9,013 bases of DNA from Planctomycetota bacterium. Its GTDB lineage: Bacteria; Planctomycetota; Planctomycetia; Isosphaerales; Isosphaeraceae. This document shows, in pieces, positions 7,268 to 9,013 of the stretch. Position numbers and translations under genes: made by a program. Location of the stretch: positions 1 through 9,013 of the forward strand of contig JAJYCH010000129.1 in NCBI GenBank assembly GCA_021778575.1. The letters run 5' to 3'. How positions within the stretch are numbered: the stretch's first letter is position 1; the number at the start of each line of letters is the position of its first letter. The notes beneath the pieces are model-generated. The model was not told where the DNA came from. It was given only the letters and a program-made list of their open reading frames with translations, and searched no databases.

Positions 7268-7279
7268 GCGAAAATTCGC
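7268..7279. promoter_or_regulatory. Small dyad, possible operator
   Basis: GCGAA-AA-TTCGC is a perfect 5-base inverted repeat with a 2-base centre, just after the predicted transcription start. Its position would suit a repressor site, but a dyad this short is common by chance. Confidence 0.2.
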
Positions 7280-7301
7280 GGGTTCGTGAATGATCGGGAA
7301 A

Positions 7302-7369
7302 GCCTCATCACGCGACGACTTGATCGGTCTTCCAGCAGACGTCATCAGGATTCGTCGGGCCGATGAGGC
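7302..7369 (+). promoter_or_regulatory. Long imperfect hairpin in the leader of the tandem FMN-domain gene
   Basis: Nested complementary arms are readable by eye. An 8-pair base stem joins 7302-7309 (GCCTCATC) with 7362-7369 (GATGAGGC). After a 3/4-base internal loop, a 12-pair stem joins 7313-7324 with 7344-7349 and 7352-7357, with a 2-base bulge and one G-U pair. After a small internal loop, 4 pairs join 7327-7330 (GTCT) with 7337-7340 (AGAC) around a 6-base loop. There is no T-run, so it is not a standard terminator. The right arm contains an in-frame alternative ATG (7363-7365) of the downstream gene and an AGGA (7347-7350), so folding could hide that start. Function is inferred. Confidence 0.45.
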
Positions 7370-7398
7370 CAAGAGCGGCCGGGAGCGAAAGTATCGAC

Positions 7399-9013
7399 AT
7401 GGCTAGTCGGTTAGCACGGATCATCGCTTACGCCCCGGACGGTCAAGATGGCGTGCCAGTCGTACTGGCCGGATTGCGTGCGAACGCTCTCGGCGTTCTC
7501 TGCGTGAGCCCGACCGAAGCGCCTGGAGTCTGGACTGATCGTCTGAACCGAATCGGGCGATCGACCGATCGGCCCTTCGGTCTTCGACTCGATCCGGCAA
7601 CTCTGGCGTCCGCGAACCTGGAGCAAGCACCGGCCAACCTCGGCACCGTGATTCTGGTGGAAGAACCCGGAATTTGCTGGTCGGAATTGTTTCGGAAGAT
7701 CACGGAGTTCGGTCGTAACGCCTGGGCCGAGGTCACCTCGCGTGAGTCCGCCGTCCTGGCCGCCGAGGCTGGTTTCGCGGGCCTGATCATCGCCGGGCAC
7801 GAGGCCGGTGGCGCCGTGGGTGATGATTCGTCGTACATTCTGCTTCAGGCGGTCCTCGAACGCGTCGAGATTCCGGTCTATGTTCGCGGTGGAATCGGTC
7901 CCCACGTCGCCGCCGGTTGCCTGGGCGCGGGGGCTTCGGGCGTGGTCCTTGACGGGGCCTTGTTACTGGCCCGGGAATCGCCGCTTCCGGCCACGATCCG
8001 CGAGCGGATGGCTCGCTGGGACGGTAGCGAGACCATCGTCGTCGGCCCCACCTCGGGACCTCGAGTGCGCGTCCATAATTCCCCAGGATCGACAAGGCTC
8101 GCGGAACTCCGATCCGCCGGCGAGGGATCAGCCGAGGAATGGTCGCTCGCCCGGACGAGATTGATCGGCTGGGATCGCGACCAGCTCTGGCCGGTCGGTC
8201 AGGATGCGGCGCTTGCCGCCGAACTGGCTCGTCGGCACGTCACCATCGGCGGCATCATCCAGGCCGTCGAGCAGACTATCGATCAACATCTACTCGAATC
8301 ACGAAATCTTCGGCCACTGGCCGAAGGCTCCTCACTCGGTCGATCGCTGGGAACCCGCTACCCGATCTTGCAAGGCCCGATGACCCGCGTGAGCGATGTC
8401 GTCGAGTTCGCCGAAGCCGTCGCCAATGGAGGAGCCCTGCCCTTCCTGGCGCTGGCGATGCTTCGTGGCCGCGAAGTCGCGAATCTGCTTCAGATGGCAC
8501 GCGAGACCCTGGCCGACAAGCCCTGGGGCGTGGGCGTGTTGGGCTTCGTCTCTCCCGAACTTCGAGCCGAGCAGATTGCCGCGATCGTCGAGGCCCGACC
8601 TCCGTTCGCGCTGATTGCCGGTGGACGCCCCGACCAGGCGCAGGAACTGGAACGTTCGGGAATCCGAACATTTCTTCATGTGCCGTCTCCGGGTCTGCTC
8701 GGTCAGTTTCTGCGTGATGGAGCCCGTAAATTTGTCTTCGAAGGCCGCGAGTGCGGCGGTCACGTCGGTCCTCGGTCGAGCTTCTTGCTCTGGGAGCAAT
8801 CGGTTGAATTGCTCCTGAAAGCAATCGCCTCGGGAACGCCGGCCGACGATCTTCACGTTGTTTTCGCCGGTGGAATTCATGACGATCGCTCGGCGGCTCT
8901 GGTCGCGACGATGGCGGCTCCGCTGGCCGCTCTGGGAGCGAAGATCGGCGTTCTCATCGGCACGGCTTATCTGTTCACGCGAGAGGCCGTGGAAACACGA
9001 GCGATCGTCGAAC
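7399..9013 (+). CDS. Tandem nitronate-monooxygenase-like protein, possibly the N-terminus of a polyketide/PUFA-type synthase (3' end outside window)
   Basis: The frame is open from the ATG at 7399 to the window end (538 codons), with no stop. Two FMN-binding TIM-barrel halves of the nitronate monooxygenase / 2-nitropropane dioxygenase family (related to FabK and PfaD enoyl reductases) lie in tandem. Copy 1 (~1-200) has HEAGGAVG (134-141) and VRGGIG. Copy 2 (~315-538) begins YPILQGPM (321-328) and has RECGGHVGP (450-458) and AGGI near its phosphate site. The family's catalytic-type His after AGG/CGG is Ala139 in copy 1 and His455 in copy 2. The ECGGHVGPRSSF pattern recalls domains that open large planctomycete synthases; from memory, unverified. 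GGAG at 7382-7385 is 13 bases before this ATG. An in-frame ATG at 7363 would add 12 residues. Confidence 0.8.
   Translation, partial: MASRLARIIAYAPDGQDGVPVVLAGLRANALGVLCVSPTEAPGVWTDRLNRIGRSTDRPFGLRLDPATLASANLEQAPANLGTVILVEEPGICWSELFRKITEFGRNAWAEVTSRESAVLAAEAGFAGLIIAGHEAGGAVGDDSSYILLQAVLERVEIPVYVRGGIGPHVAAGCLGAGASGVVLDGALLLARESPLPATIRERMARWDGSETIVVGPTSGPRVRVHNSPGSTRLAELRSAGEGSAEEWSLARTRLIGWDRDQLWPVGQDAALAAELARRHVTIGGIIQAVEQTIDQHLLESRNLRPLAEGSSLGRSLGTRYPILQGPMTRVSDVVEFAEAVANGGALPFLALAMLRGREVANLLQMARETLADKPWGVGVLGFVSPELRAEQIAAIVEARPPFALIAGGRPDQAQELERSGIRTFLHVPSPGLLGQFLRDGARKFVFEGRECGGHVGPRSSFLLWEQSVELLLKAIASGTPADDLHVVFAGGIHDDRSAALVATMAAPLAALGAKIGVLIGTAYLFTREAVETRAIVE

Larger units (their letters stand above)
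7092..7398. other. Intergenic leader region, locally AT-rich
   Basis: About 307 bases without a supported gene. The stretch 7175-7290 is clearly richer in A/T than its surroundings and includes a TATACATGTTAT near-palindrome (7182-7193). The promoter-like pair, dyad and hairpin listed separately lie in its second half. A 60-codon minus-strand ORF (7190-7372) has no ribosome site or recognisable features and is not called. No terminator was recognised after the upstream gene's stop at 7091. Confidence 0.6.

Noticed and set aside
7190..7372. 60-codon minus-strand ORF
   Set aside because: It lies across the AT-rich leader and hairpin of the next gene and has no ribosome site or recognisable sequence.

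Overview
The window looks like chromosomal DNA of a GC-rich planctomycete, probably near the Isosphaeraceae. This is inferred from gene content (a YVTN-propeller/di-haem cytochrome, a lipoprotein-type S49 peptidase homologue, an HpnA-like reductase, tandem nitronate-monooxygenase-type domains) and from codon use rich in CGA, ATC and GAT next to G/C-ending codons. No rRNA, tRNA, CRISPR array, insertion sequence or phage gene was seen.

Layout. (1) Bases 1-749, minus strand: the N-terminal part of a secreted protein of unknown function, cut by the window edge. (2) Bases 750-1304: a long divergent intergenic region with no convincing gene. (3) Bases 1305-3840, plus strand: a tight cluster of a secreted propeller/di-haem c-type cytochrome, a possible 28-codon ORF joined to both neighbours by overlapping stop/start codons, and a small membrane-anchored diguanylate cyclase. 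(4) Bases 3853-6023, minus strand: a two-gene unit of an S49-family lipoprotein followed 2 bases later by an extended short-chain dehydrogenase/reductase. It converges on the GGDEF gene with only 12 bases between the stops. (5) Bases 6201-7091, plus strand: a secreted protein of unknown function, divergent from the S49 gene. (6) Bases 7092-7398: a locally AT-rich leader with a candidate promoter, a small dyad and a long imperfect hairpin. (7) Bases 7399 to the window end, plus strand: the start of a large protein with two nitronate-monooxygenase-like FMN domains, which may be the N-terminus of a polyketide or PUFA-type synthase.

Most genes are recognisable families. The items most worth a second look are these. 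The S49 lipoprotein appears to have lost both residues of the Ser-Lys catalytic dyad. The 28-codon ORF sits between the cytochrome and the cyclase with TAATG and ATGA junctions. A 24-base-pair hairpin leader overlaps an alternative start of the last gene. That gene's two FMN domains are asymmetric: the catalytic-type His is present only in the second copy. No complete new system is evident from the sequence alone.
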